Origin: Chionoecetes opilio
Taxonomy: Eukaryota > Arthropoda > Malacostraca > Decapoda > Majidae
Direction: 5' to 3'
Assembly: GCA_016584305.1 (NCBI GenBank)
Contig: JACEEZ010001728.1
Span: 26,001-90,000 of the forward strand
DNA length: 64,000 bases
A program made the position numbers and the translations under genes. Below, in pieces: positions 13,480 through 25,566 of this stretch. The stretch's first letter is position 1. Every line of letters starts with the position of its first letter. The notes below the pieces were generated by a model. That model was not told the origin of the DNA. It made no database searches and saw only the letters and a list, made by a program, of their open reading frames with translations.

Positions 13480-13713
13480 AAGGAAAAGGCAGGTGTCTCC
13501 AGGTATGATGAGGAAGTTCTATAATTGACTCTATAAATTAAGGAGGTAATTAAAGAAAAAATAGAGGAACAATTTAGATAGATAGATAGTGTTATAGGTA
13601 GACAAACAATTGAATATAATTAGATAGTTGGATTGAAAGATAAGTAGATAAATACAGACACAAACATATAGATAAACTAATAGAAAAATAAATGTGTAGA
13701 TTAGAGACGATGT

Positions 13714-13802
<89 letters not shown>
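13714..13802. repeat. (GT)n microsatellite
   Basis: Pure GT, abutting the 3' tail end of the - strand SINE at 13803. Confidence 0.95.
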
Positions 13803-13804
<2 letters not shown>

Positions 13805-14100
13805 TCATCTAGTTGTATTCAGCTAGTTGTATTTTACAGGGCCAGAGCAATGCTCGTGTGGCCCCGTCTCCATATCAACATTTTATATCATTCATCCTTA
13901 GTGGTTAGTGTTGGCCGAAGCCACCACCCCGGAGAGCAGGTCACAAACTCCGGCTAACACCCGGTACCCATTCACTGCTGGGTGGACAAGGGCTCGGGTT
14001 TTAAGGAAACAACCCATCTGTTTCCGCTCCGTCCGGGAATCGAACCCGGGACCTCTTGGTTGTGAACCGAGCTTGCTTCCCCTACACCACGGAGTACCCT
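13803..14100 (-). mobile_element. tRNA-derived SINE, family 1, inverse copy
   Basis: It matches the 11924-12199 SINE in reverse complement: tRNA-like head at the right end (B-box GGTTCGATTCC), body, then the 14-bp tail at 13803-13830. The anticodon loop reads CAC. It is bounded on both sides by GT tracts, that is AC tracts in its own orientation. Confidence 0.8.
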
Positions 14101-14101
14101 A

Positions 14102-14330
<229 letters not shown>

Positions 14331-14537
14331 TCCGTATAACACCGTAGCGGCGCCTGCGTGCATAATCTCTTTCCTGCATGTCATTACGGAGATTCATGTG
14401 CGTCTCAACATATTTTGTGCATGCACCTTACAATTCTCCCTCACATAAGTATAGAAGTGTTTGTATTTCCGCGACGCTATCTGTCCCTCGCAGGTTGGGT
14501 GAGGCCCTGAGGATGCTGCTGTAGGAGGTGGGGGTGC

Positions 14538-14690
14538 AGGAGGAGGAGGAGGAGGAGGAGGAGGAGGAGGAGGAGGAGGAGGAGGAGAAGGAGGAGGAGG
14601 AGGAGGAGAAGGAGGAGAAGGAGGAGGAGGAAGAGGAGGAAGAGGAGGAGAAGAGGAGGAGGAGGAGGTGGAGGAGGAGGGAGGAGGGTT
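14538..14690. repeat. (GGA)n purine tract
   Basis: GGA triplets with AGA interruptions. Long Glu and Ser/Leu ORFs here are artefacts of the triplet. Confidence 0.95.
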
Positions 14691-16578
14691 GTTGGGTCAT
14701 GGGGGAAGGGAGGTCGCACGGGTCACTTCACGTCAAGCTTCCAGGCCTCGACTCATTAATTAAACTCATTAGTCAAGTTATTACCGGCGAGCGATGAGTA
14801 GTGGCGGCAGGAGGAGGAGGAGGAGAGTACACCACTGTTTAGTATGGCTTAGTTTTCTTTCGTAATGCATTTTAACTATGACTCTAAATAATGATAATAA
14901 TAATGATAAATGAATAAAATGATAGAACGCACCGCTTTCCACCATCCTTCACAATCTTGTTCTATTTATCTATCTATATAATTATTCATTCATGTATTCT
15001 AGTTTAGCTGTATAGGTAATTTCAATGTTTATCATCACAATAGTCTTCCGATATTTAAAGCCCACGTAAGGCTCTCATTTTATCATTGCTTAACGGCTAA
15101 TGCGACGGAGGTAAGCACCGAGGCCACGCGTAGCTTAACGTATGCCCCAATCTTTAACTTATGGCTCTCACTTTGACGTTTTACCAAGGCCTCTGTCACA
15201 CTCGTAGGTCGGCCTCCAAAGAACACCGCCTCGAAGTGTATACATATGTTATGGTTGCTTTGTTACATGCCCTTCTTGCTGCTACATCACCCAGGTATCC
15301 ATGTTATCTGATTCTATGGTGTGGTAGTGAATGGCTATCTATGAGACTCTGATATAAAAAAAAAGCATTGAAAAAAGATGATTATAGAATTATAGTTTAT
15401 AGAATGAAATAAAAGAATTAAAATGTTTATGAGGACAAATTAATAATAAATAAGAAGAAATATGGTATTGAAAGAAAAATATAAATACCAGTAAATAGGC
15501 GTTTACACCTAGGTGTGAAACGTGTTCGAGTTCGTATTCCGTTCAGTTCTAGAGTAAAATTATTATCAAATAGCTAAACAAACAAGACAATTTTTCGTGA
15601 TGGTCAGGCAATTGTAGGGTATAGGCCACTATAGGGTAACAATAGTTTAGAAAAGTCTGTTTAAAAGTGTAGATAACAATATATTTTTGCAAATTTCTTC
15701 AATTTTATCTAAACAAAATGATTGCTCGTTACAGTCAGCTGTACAAACTTAGCAGGGTTTTCTTAATAACGACCGAGATAGGTCCTTTATTTTGCTCAAA
15801 TTTGCAGTTTTTGGCGTTATGTGAAATAGTGGGGGCGAATTTTGAAAAAAAACATTCCTAAAGGTTACCTTCATTTTTTAATAGCTTTTCAACGATATGC
15901 ATTGATTTTCTGTAGCACGAATAGAAACTGAGATGCGCAGCTTTTTCCGGAAAAAAATTCACCCCCTAACCCTCACTGAATTGATCTGTCTGTAGTAAAG
16001 GGTTCTCGTTCGGCGCTTCGCGCCTCACTCGAACAAAAAAAAGAAAAAAGGATAAAAGGAAAGGGTCAAAGAAACTACAGATAAACAAGTGAATGGATAG
16101 ATAGCTCATTCTACAAGCTATATTAAAAAGTGAATGAATAGGTAACTTATAAAATGAAACAAAAGAAAAGAAAAAACTATATGAAGACAAATTAATAGAT
16201 ATAAATAAGTATGCACATAATAAATTAAGGTAAACAAGTGGATGAATAAAGACTTTAGTAGGGAGACAAAAAGAAATATGCCCATGAATAATCAAATAGG
16301 AAAAACAAATAAATATATAAACAAAATCAAACGTAGATAAATGAAGAGAAACCCAACAGGTATGCAAATAAATCTTTTTCCTTTATTACGTTGGAGCCTA
16401 TAGTGCCTGTAGGCTATTATCTTCCTTCCTTTCTTAATAGATAAAATGATAGATAAATAAATAGACAAAAAAACAAATCAACACATTATGAAGGCTACAA
16501 ACCTATTCAAGCCAGAGTGATGTAAGTTATTTTCGAGCCTACAATTCTTTACCTTATCACACTATAGGAAGATATACA
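14691..16578. other. AT-rich intergenic or intronic DNA, no gene seen
   Basis: The 133-codon - strand ORF at 15966-16367 is an A/T-composition effect (Leu, Phe, Ser, Tyr only). No splice-supported exons or paired repeat ends were seen. Confidence 0.4.
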
Positions 16579-16800
16579 TTAACCCCTTGAGGCCCAGAAC
16601 GTAATTTCTTTTTTTGTATGTTGGCTACTATTATACTATTTTAATGAATGTAAGCAATATTATATAGCTAAGACCTGTTTAACATCGCTCTTCACAACAT
16701 TCTTGTTCACTAGCTAATTTGGTATATTAAGCTACTTTTCGTAATGGCTAATTGACGATGATATTATTGGAAAGGAAAGATCTGGGTGTGAAGGGGTTAA
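16579..16800. mobile_element. TTAA-type (piggyBac-like) MITE, copy A
   Basis: TTAA occurs at both ends (16579-16582, 16797-16800), with inverted termini CCCCTTGAGGCCCAGA and TCTGGGTGTGAAGGGG. Related copies are at 20762, 28403 and 49326. TTAA plus CCC ends matches piggyBac-type insertion; there is no ORF. Confidence 0.75.
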
Positions 16801-17516
16801 AAAGCTATAAAAAAAAACCATGTAAAATACACCATAAGCAGACAAGGTTTGAGGTAACATAGGAGAGCCTTGACAGATACTAAGACCATTATGTGCAACG
16901 AGAGGCAACACCCAAAACTGTAAAAGTAACACAATCTTTAGATACACAATAGTCATACATACTGATACAGAATATTAAAAAAAATACTAATAAAATAGAC
17001 AATGATACATAACATACCGTTTACATCCCACATTAATTATTTAGTATATGTATTTAGTCAGTATAATATACGTATTTATCATATGTATTTTAGTAATATG
17101 TATTTAGTCAGACATCACATAGCTACATGTTTACACAGTCACATGTATACACAGGCCTCTCCTTCAAGACTATCAACCACCAGAAAACAAACTTACATAA
17201 TGTATATCCTCCATGAAATGATCAGATGGATACAGCTTTCTATTACTTCTTCACTTTTTTTTACATCACAAAGGACTGGCCAAGAGCAGAGAAAAAGTAG
17301 CAACAAAACACTCGTAAAATATAAAATGTTTGTAATGAAAAAAAAAAACTTTATAAGAAAATCAGGAAATGTTTGGGATGTAAAAAAAAGCTGTATAAAA
17401 AAATCAGGAATTGTTTGCGATGTAAAATAAAAACTAAGAAAATTAGGAATAATATGAGCACCGTCAGTCTTTTTCTTGGGTTAAAAGAGGCTGGATTACT
17501 GGCCGCTGAAGGTTCC
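16801..17516. other. AT-rich DNA, no gene seen
   Basis: A short repeated motif (AAAATCAGGAAWTGTTTGSGATGTAAAA-type) occurs near 17355-17440. No exon or element was identified. Confidence 0.4.
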
Positions 17517-17539
17517 TCACATATAATATAAAAAACCTA

Positions 17540-17775
17540 GAAGAAGATATAGTAGGAGATATACACATAATATAGAAGGTATAGAAGGATAGATAGGTGA
17601 GATAGATTGGTGATAGAAGGAGATATAGACATAATCTAGAGAGTATATACTATTTGAGGGATAGATAGGTGAGATAGATTGGTGATAGAAGGAGATATAG
17701 ACATAATCTAGAGAGTATATACTATTTGAGGGATAGATAGGTGAGATAGATTGGTGATAGAAGGAGATATAGAAA
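17540..17775. repeat. ~76-bp minisatellite, about three units
   Basis: Units contain GGTGATAGAAGGAGATATAG and GGGATAGATAGGTGAGATAG; the second and third are nearly identical and the first is diverged. Confidence 0.85.
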
Positions 17776-17906
17776 AACAAAATATGATACCAAGAGTGAA
17801 GTCAACACAAGTTCTACAGCCTTGATTCGATGCCACCTGCTGTAACACAATGAGCTGCTCTGTAAGTTCTCGCGTAGTGGTGTAGGTTGATTTAGACAAT
17901 GGTATT

Positions 17907-18950
17907 ATGTTATATATTGGTTTGATAACTGGTCTGTATTCTGGGACTGAGAGTGCTGTGAAGTGTGGGGCAGGTGTATCCAGCTTCTTTCCTGTGAATA
18001 CAGGAGTGAGGCAAGGGTGCGTCCTTGCCCCATCACTTTTCAACGCTTGTATGGACTGGGTATTGGACAAGGTTGTAGATCAAAGTGATTGTGGAGCATC
18101 CGTCGGCAACACCAAGATCACTGATCTTGTTTTTGCCGATGATGCAGTAATCTTTGCTGAGTCGCTGGAGGTCTTGGTGATGGCTCTCGAGGCGCTGCAC
18201 GAGGAGGCAAAGCCTTTGGGATTTGAGGTCTCCTGGCTCAAGACCAAGGTCCAGGTGTTTGGAGACTTACTAGATGAAGCAGTACAGTCTGTTCATGCGT
18301 GTGGCGAGGACATTGAGATCTTGGAAAGTTTTACATACCTTGGTAGCGCAGTCCATAATGACGGCGGGTCACGTCAAGAAGCCTTACGGCGGATTGGCAT
18401 AGCCCACGGTGTTATGGACTCGCTCCGCGGGAGTATTTGGCGTTGTCGGTACCTGTGCAGGAGGACAAAGATACGGATCTTCAAGTCGCTTGTGATCCCT
18501 GTCTTACTCTATAGTTGTGAGACATGGACACTAAATAGTGACTTGAAGAGACGAATCAATGCCTTTGGTAATAAGTGTCTTCGCAGAATCATGGGGTATC
18601 GCTGGAATGATTACGTGTCAAATCAGCGATTGCACCGTGAGACTGAATCGAGGCCTATTACCTGCATAGTCCGTCAGCGCCAACTTCGGCTACATGGGCA
18701 TGTGGCACGCTACCCTGAAACCGATCCTTCCCATCGGGTTGTATCTGTAAGAGACAATCCGGCGTGGAGGAGGCCAAGGGGGCGCCCACAAGGCTCGTGG
18801 CTGGGGCAAGTTGATGTCTCTAGTTGAGAGCTGCTTGGTATGGGAAAGGAGCCTGCATGGAGAATCGCGCGTGGTGACATCCGGGAGTGGCGTCGTAGGG
18901 TGGGCGAGGCGACGCGCCCCCCGACGTATGCCTCCAATTATTGATTGATT
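17907..18950 (+). mobile_element. Non-LTR retrotransposon 3' part (reverse transcriptase)
   Basis: One open frame (to 18827) encodes the RT palm and thumb region: GVRQGCVLAPSLFN, then the catalytic LVFADDAVIF (FADD), then a C-terminal region with YLGSAVHND, VLLYSCETWTL and RLHGHVARYPETDP typical of animal LINEs of the RTE and related clades; the exact clade is not resolved. The element is 5'-truncated near 17907, lacking endonuclease and N-terminal RT. It ends in (TTGA)n and is met tail-to-tail by an inverted copy at 18966. A premature TGA at 18825 interrupts the last ~30 codons. Confidence 0.85.
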
Positions 18951-18965
18951 GATTACTTTATAACA

Positions 18966-20510
18966 TAATCAATCAATCAATCATTGGGGGCATATGCCGG
19001 GAGGCGCGTCGCCTCGCCCACCCTACGACGCCACTCCCGGGGGTCACCACGCGCGAGTTCCCATGCAGGCTCCTTTCCCATACCAAGCAGCTCTCGACAA
19101 GAAACATCAACTTGCCCCAGCCACGAGCCTTGTGGGCGCTCCCTTGGTCTCCTCCACGCCGGATTGTCTCTTACAGATACAACCCGATGGGAAGGATCGG
19201 TTTCAGGGTAGCGTGCCACATGCCCATGTAGCCGAAGTTGGCGCTGACGGACCATGCAGGTAATAGGCCTCGATTCAGTCTCACGGTGCAATCGGTGATT
19301 TGACACGTAATCATCCCAACGATACCCCATGATTCTGCGAAGACACTTATTACCTAAGGCATCGATTCGTCTCTTCAAGTCACTATTTAGTGTCCATATC
19401 TCACAACCATAGAGTAAGACAGGGATCACAAGCGACTTGAAGATCCGGATCTTTGTTCTCCTGCACAGGTACCGACAACGCCAAATACTCCCGCTGAGCG
19501 AGTCCATAACACCGTGAGCTATGCCAATCCGCCGTAAGACTTCTTGACGTGACCCGCCGTCATTATGGACTGCGCTACTAATGTATGTAAAACTTTCCAA
19601 GATCTCAATGTCCTCGCCGCACGCATGAAGAAACTGTGCTGTTTCATCTAGTAAGCCTCCAAACACCTGAACCTTGGTCTTAAACCAGGAGACCTCAAGT
19701 CCCAAAGGCTTTGCCTCCTCGTGCGGCGCCTCGAGAGCCATCACCAGGACCTCCAGCGACTCAGCAAAGATTCGGCATCATCGGCAAAAACAAGATCAGT
19801 GATCTTGGTGTTGCCGATGGATGCTTCACAATCACTTTGATCTACAACTTTGTCCAATACCCAGTTCATACAAGTGTTGAATAGTGATGGGGCAAGGACG
19901 CACCCTTGCCCCACTCCTGTATTAACAGTTAAGAAGCTGGATACACCTGCCCCACACTTCACAGCACTCTCAGTCACAGAATACAGACCAGTTATCAAAC
20001 CAATAGTCCTTGCAGGAATCCCGCGAAGTCGCGCCTGGTAAGTTGTTGACTTACCAGGCGTGAACCCAGACTGCTGAGGTCTCTGATGCTTCACCAGATG
20101 ACTGCGGATCCGTGTCAGCAATAGATGGGCAAGCACCTTGCCTGGCACGCTGAACAGTGTAATACCGCGGAAATTGTTGCATTCCTGACAGTCCCCTTTC
20201 CCTTTCCAGATAGGGACGACCAGTCCACTTTTCCAGTCAGGAGGAATGGTACCTGATTGCCACACGGCAGTCAGGACAGCATGCAACCCGCGGATCATGG
20301 TCTCACCCCCAGCTTTGAGGAGCTCCGCACTGATATTACAAACACCAGCTGCCTTTCCACCCCTCAACTTTGCTACAGCCTCTCTGACTTCGTCATGAGC
20401 GGGTGCGGTTTCGTCAATGGGAGGATCGGCATCCACTGCCTGTAACCCAGTGGTGTGAAGCTGCTCAGCTGGAGGGTCCACCGGTATAAAGTAATCGCTG
20501 GTGGTGAATT
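18966..20510 (-). mobile_element. Non-LTR retrotransposon, inverted copy with deletion and frameshift
   Basis: It encodes more of the RT than its partner: HDEVREAVAKLRGGKAAG, IPPDWKSGLVVPIWKGKGD, NNFRGITLFSVPGKV and QSGFTPGKSTT, then FADD. Two lesions kill it. After GKSTT the sequence jumps to YQARLRGIPA, losing the segment that carries the first catalytic aspartate of LINE RTs. Just after FADDA (about 19770) a small deletion shifts the frame, so the C-terminal part (18977-19744) is in another frame. Its 3' tail is (TTGA)n at 18966-18985. Confidence 0.85.
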
Positions 20511-20519
20511 TTAAATATT

Positions 20520-20761
20520 TTTTTTTTTTAAGTTTATTCGATATTGGAGTGAACAATTTGGGCTTTTGATATCATAAACTTGACTTATTACTTTTACCTT
20601 TGGTTCGAGTAGCAACAGTAATTTTACTAGTCAATGCATGCAAGGTAAAAAAGGACCTCAAAAATATATACAATAGATTTTGTAATATGAATTTTGAGAA
20701 AGACATTGTGCCACTGACTACTTAAGTATCAATTGCATTATTATATTACTTTATTTTGCCA
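20520..20761. other. AT-rich spacer, no gene seen
   Basis: T-homopolymer and AT-rich sequence between the LINE and the next MITE. Confidence 0.4.
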
Positions 20762-20967
20762 TTAACCCCTTGAGGCCCACAACGTAATTTGTAATTTGGC
20801 TACCTTTAGACAATTTTAATGAATATAAGCAATATTATATAGATATGACCTGCTTAATATTCTTGTCTATTAGCTAATTTGGTTTATTTAGCTACTTTTC
20901 ATTATTATATGGCTAAAAACAGACGATTTTATATAGCAAAGGAAAGATCTGGGCATGAAGGGGTTAA
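20762..20967. mobile_element. TTAA-type (piggyBac-like) MITE, copy B
   Basis: TTAA at both ends and inverted termini CCCCTTGAGGCCCA / TCTGGGCATGAAGGGG, same family as 16579-16800 and sharing internal sequence such as AAGCAATATTATATAG. Confidence 0.75.
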
Positions 20968-21239
20968 GGCGGCATCAATGAGACAGTGACATACTCAGCA
21001 CTCAAAACCTCAGCACTCAGCAACACAACTGTAACACATGCTAGGCCTATAGCTGTGTTACCAAGGCTGAATAAAGTTGTGTGGGACCAAAAAAAGAACA
21101 ATAAGGCATATTTTTGTACATCACAGACATTTTCCAATTTTCTTATAAAGTTTTATTTTTTACATCACAAACATTTTACATTTTACGAGTGTTTTGTTGC
21201 TACTATTTCTTTGCCCTTGGCCAGTCCTTTCTGATGTTC

Positions 21240-22280
21240 CAAGTAACAAGAACACCCCCTTGTCACCCCCAGAGGAACACCCCCTTGTCACCCCCAGAGG
21301 AACACCACCTTGTCACCCCCAGAGGAACACCCCTTGTCACCCCAGAGGAACACCACCTTGTCACCCCCAGAGGAACACCACCTTGTCACCCCAGAGGAAC
21401 ACCCCCTTGTCACCCCGGAGGAAACACCCCTTGTCACCCCCAGAGGAACAACACTTGTGCACCCCCAGAGGAACACCCCTTGTCACCCCCAGAGGAACAC
21501 CACTTGTCACCCCCAGAGGAACACCACCTTGTCACCCCGAAAAAGGAAACACCCACTTGTCACCCCCAGAGGAAAAACCCCCTTGTCACCCCCAGAGGAA
21601 CACCACCTTGTCACCCCCAGGGGAACACCCCTTGTCACCCCCAGAGGAACACCACATTGTCACCCCCAGAGGAACAACACTTTGTCACCCCCAGAGGAAC
21701 ACCCCCTTGTCACCCCCAGAGGAACACCCCCTTGTCACCCCCAGAGGAACACCCCCTTGTCACCCCCAGAGGAACACCACCTTGTCACCCCCAGAGGAAC
21801 ACCACCTTGTCACCCCCAGAGGAACACCACCTTGTCACCCCCAGAGGAAACCCCCTTGTCACCCCGGAGGAACACCCCCTTGTCACCCCAGAGGAACACA
21901 CCCTTGTACACCCCCAGAGGAACACCACCTTGTCACCCCCAGAGGAACACCACCTTGTCACCCCCAGAGGAACACCACATTGTCACCCCCAGAGGAACAC
22001 CCCTTGTCACCCCCAGAGGAACACCACCTTGTCACCCCAGAGGAACACCCCTTGTCACCCCCAGAGGAACAACACTTGCACCCCCAGAGGAACACCCCCT
22101 TGTCACCCCAGAGGAACACCCCTTGACACCCCAGAGGAACACCCTCTTGACACCCCCAGAGGAACACCACCATAGACACCCCCCCAGAGGAACAACCCCT
22201 TGACACCCCAGAGGAACACCACCTTGACACCCCTGGCCCCTCACCCCCGACACCCCTTGTCACAGGAGGAACACCACCTT
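21240..22280. repeat. 25-bp minisatellite, about 40 units
   Basis: The unit is close to ACACCACCTTGTCACCCCC plus AGAGGA, with single-base length variants. Because 25 is not divisible by three and no frame of the unit has a stop, all three + frames stay open for 300-350 codons and read the same Pro/Thr/His-rich 25-residue period in rotation. This is a minisatellite, not a gene; no start, splice or terminal context supports coding. Confidence 0.95.
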
Positions 22281-22935
22281 GTCCCCGGGAACCACCTACC
22301 CTTCTCCATTCACCCAAAAAAACCATGTCATTTTTTCCATGGGGACCTCTTGTCACCCAGGACACCCCCTCTTCCAAGTAACGTCTTGTCTACTTCCTGA
22401 AGAGGGACAACAATTGCCAACCCCCAGGGACACAGCTTGGGGCTTCCCCCACGAGGCCGATGCCCCCAGGAACACCACCGCACCCCCAAGGAACACCCCA
22501 TTGTGACCTCCGACAATACCTTGTACCCCAGAGGATACTACTTTATAAGGAAAGTCAAAGAAGAAAATTGTAGAGGAAAACGTACACCTAAGGTAAACAA
22601 ACAATTTAACGAGGAAAATTTACAGAGGGAACCACCTTGATTTCACCCAGAGGAACAACATTTCACGCCAGAGGACACCCTTACCAGGGAACCCACCTTC
22701 TTTTTCTTCACAGAACAGTTTTTCTCTCTACTATACAGGGAAACTACACCTTCACCCCCAACACCCCTTAACGCCAGGGAACACCCTTTCACTGGGCTCT
22801 GACACTCCGTCCTCATACAGATGTGATCCTTAGCCACCAACCACCACCACCGATGATTGAACACTAGTGTACATTTTTGTCCATTTTGCATAGACAGTGA
22901 GTCGTAAACGTTATTTGCACATTTAATTTTCTTCT
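22281..22935. repeat. Decayed edge of the 25-bp minisatellite
   Basis: Scattered CAGAGGA, CAGGGAACAC and CACCCC motifs continue to about 22800 with decreasing order, then unassigned sequence. No gene was seen. Confidence 0.5.
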
Positions 22936-22939
22936 CCCA

Positions 22940-23760
22940 AGAAATGGCGTTTTAGTGTTTTTTTCTCGAGCGAGAAGAAGCAATGTAGTCAACGTTGTTG
23001 TTTCAATACAAAATATAAATATAAGAAGCACTACAACGTGGTATGGAATCTCCAAAACACAAAAATACAGAAATCATAAGTACACACATATTTGGATTTT
23101 ATTGTTTTTCTATTTTCCTATTTTTTTCTATATCTTCCGATGTACGAGGCTCAGAACAATGGGACCATCTCCACCAAGACAGGACCTTCGTAATTTTACT
23201 ATTGGGGTTTTTTTTTGAAATTTGGCTTACAATGTATTCTACCACCGATGCAGAATATTTTAACTATTGTAATTTGTATTCATATTGGGGAATAATGGGG
23301 CTAAAGTATTGTACCTTTTTTTTCCGAAGTAATGTTTTAATGTTTTTTTTCGGGAAGAGAAAATGATAAGTTTTGTTATCAAATCAAAGAAGAATCACCT
23401 ACAACGTCCTGAATCGCCAAAACAAGAAGCATTTCTGAATCATAATTACCCCCATTATTTTCGTTTTATTTGTTTTTTTATTTCATTTTTTCTATCTTTT
23501 TCCTGTTGTCCGAGGCCCATGCGGAGACGAAGTGAGGGAACATCTGGGAAGGAAATACAGCGAATTTGGCGGAATAATTGTGATACTAAGTATTGCTACC
23601 TTCGTTTTTGCGGAATAAGCTACAAGTTGTACTTCGTTTCGGGAAAATTTCTAGTAATTTTATTGTACCTTCGTTTTTGGCGGAATAATTGTGCTACTAA
23701 TGTATTGCTACCTTCGTTTTTGGTGGAATTGTGTTAATAATGTATTGGTAGCTTGGTGTC
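22940..23760. repeat. Diverged ~400 bp tandem duplication
   Basis: Order and motifs recur: GTTTTARTGTTTTTTT with CGGGAAGAGA/CGAGCGAGAA, ACAACGT, CCAAAACA, a T-rich block, then CGAGGC (first copy from 22950, second from 23333). Short repeats ACCTTCGTTTTTGG at 23600-23730 follow. Confidence 0.5.
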
Positions 23761-24476
23761 CAGGCAGCCAGGGAAGCCAGTGCCGCGGCGCCCGACGGGC
23801 ACACCGCTGCGCCAGGCGGGTGTTCTGAGGTCCTGGACGATCTCAAAGGACGCCTGATTCTTTATTTTAATTTATTGGATTAGGTATTTTATTTTCAGTA
23901 TGTCAGTCAGTAATCACTTCTAACATATATAATAACTTGCATTACTATTACTATTGAACTACAACTATTATCACACAACTGTAATAAGTATTATAGCTTC
24001 CTTACAGGACATTTTCATGTACTTAACATCAATTAACAATTAACATTAACAGTATTTTTTTTAACAATTAACATTAACAGTATTTTTTGTTCTTCATTTT
24101 TGCACCGTCCTTTTCAATATCAGGTAAACCATCTTCCTGATTGGCCTTTTGAATAGAATAATCATGAACATTACCATTATCATCCTCATTATCGTCACCA
24201 TCATTTTATTCAGTGATTTTCATGCATTATAATAGAAAAATAATGAAAGAATAAATCAAACATGAATTCAGCAATTACGAAAAAAAGTAAAGCATAAACA
24301 AATCACACGAAACGTTAATGTTTTTTTGCCCTACGCTCGACTGTCTACATAAATATTTCCCTGGCCACAAACAGCCACGGGGAGATTTTGAGATATAGTG
24401 CTATTTTTTTTTCTCAAGCGGAGGATGGGTGGATTTTGGGTGAAACAAACCTATACAAGACCCGAACATACTTACA
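23761..24476. other. No gene seen; short 27-bp tandem at 24037-24090
   Basis: AACAATTAACATTAACAGTA occurs twice in tandem. Otherwise AT-rich DNA without supported features. Confidence 0.4.
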
Positions 24477-24780
24477 TACATACAGCATAAATAAGAACAT
24501 ACTTACATACACAGCGCGCCAAAGCATTGTTCGCGACATCATAACACAGCGCTTCCATACGGGAATTCAGAAAATGTACTCTATGGCAGCCTACTGACTT
24601 CCGAGAGAGATATCTTACATATGGCAGCTTGTTTTTAAGGCACGGGCAGTCCATCAAGACCGTTGAGGAATGTTCAGATGCCACTTGTCAATTATAGACG
24701 AAGCATTTAAAAAGTATCGCCTTCCTTCCCGCGAGTAATTTGAACAGACGCGCATTGGTATAATTATCATTATTTGCATA

Positions 24781-24918
24781 ATGAGTGGCAAGAAAGACCT
24801 AACAAAGGAGCAAATTAAAGTTATTGTATCTCTACACAAGGCAGAGAGGCCAGTGGAAGAAATATCAAGGATTGTGGATGTTACGAGGAGATGTGTGCAT
24901 AAGTGGGTGGAAAGTTAA
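24781..24918 (+). pseudogene. Tc1/mariner-type transposase N-terminal fragment
   Basis: 45 codons starting MSGKKDLTKEQIKVIVSLHK and containing VEEISRIVDVTRRCVHKWV, a helix-turn-helix like the first DNA-binding helix bundle of Tc1 transposases. It stops at TAA 24916-24918. The DDE catalytic domain is absent, so it cannot transpose by itself. Confidence 0.7.
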
Positions 24919-25136
24919 TGTGGCGGTGTCGCGGCAGCTGCGACACCAGAACATTATAAGTGGCCAGGGCGAGGATGTAAAACCTCAGCAAGCACCCTAA
25001 ATGTCATGAAACGTCAAGTGGATGCCCATCCTCAATTAAGAGCAAGAAAAATATTGCGATATGACTTTTACATCCTCGCCCTGGCCACTTATAATGTTCT
25101 GGTGTCGCGGCTGCCGCGACACCGCCAACCCACCGT

Positions 25137-25274
25137 TTAACTTTCCACCCACTTATGCACACATCTCCTCGTAACATCCACAATCCTTGATATTTCTTCC
25201 ACTGGCCTCTCTGCCTTGTGTAGAGATACAATAACTTTAATTTGCTCCTTTGTTAGGTCTTTCTTGCCACTCAT
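25137..25274 (-). pseudogene. Tc1/mariner-type transposase N-terminal fragment, mirror copy
   Basis: Encodes the same 45-residue helix-turn-helix fragment as 24781-24918, from the opposite arm of the palindrome. The reading frame is conserved in both arms. Confidence 0.7.
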
Positions 25275-25566
25275 TATGCAAATAATGATAATTATACCAA
25301 TGCGCGTCTGTTCAAATTACTCGCGGGAAGGAAGGCGATACTTTTTAAAATGCTTCGTCTTTAATTGACAAGTGGCATCTGAACATTCCTCAACGGTCTT
25401 GATGGACTGCCCGTGCCTTAAACAAGCTGCCATATGTAAGATATCTTTCTCGGAAGTCAGTAGGCTGCCATAGAGTACATTTTCTGAATTCCCGTATGGA
25501 AGCGCTGTGTTATGATGTCGCGAACAATGCTTTGGCGCGCTGTGTACATACAGCATAAATAAGAAC

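Larger units (their letters stand above)
24477..25566. mobile_element. Inverted pair of Tc1-like fragments flanked by 22-bp direct repeats
   Basis: Arms at about 24509-24979 and 25067-25547 are reverse complements with only scattered differences; the unpaired centre (24980-25066) reads KTSASTLNVMKRQVDAHPQLRARKI, resembling further Tc1 transposase sequence. Both arms encode the same HTH fragment. The pair is flanked by an exact 22-bp direct repeat at 24477-24498 and 25545-25566 (begins TACATACAGC, ends ATAAGAAC). Confidence 0.75.

Noticed and set aside
14428..14719. Leu/Ser/Pro and Glu-rich ORFs
   Set aside because: GGA triplet artefact.
15966..16367. 133-codon - strand ORF
   Set aside because: Composition limited to Leu/Phe/Ser/Tyr/Ile from AT-rich DNA; no domain or splice sites.
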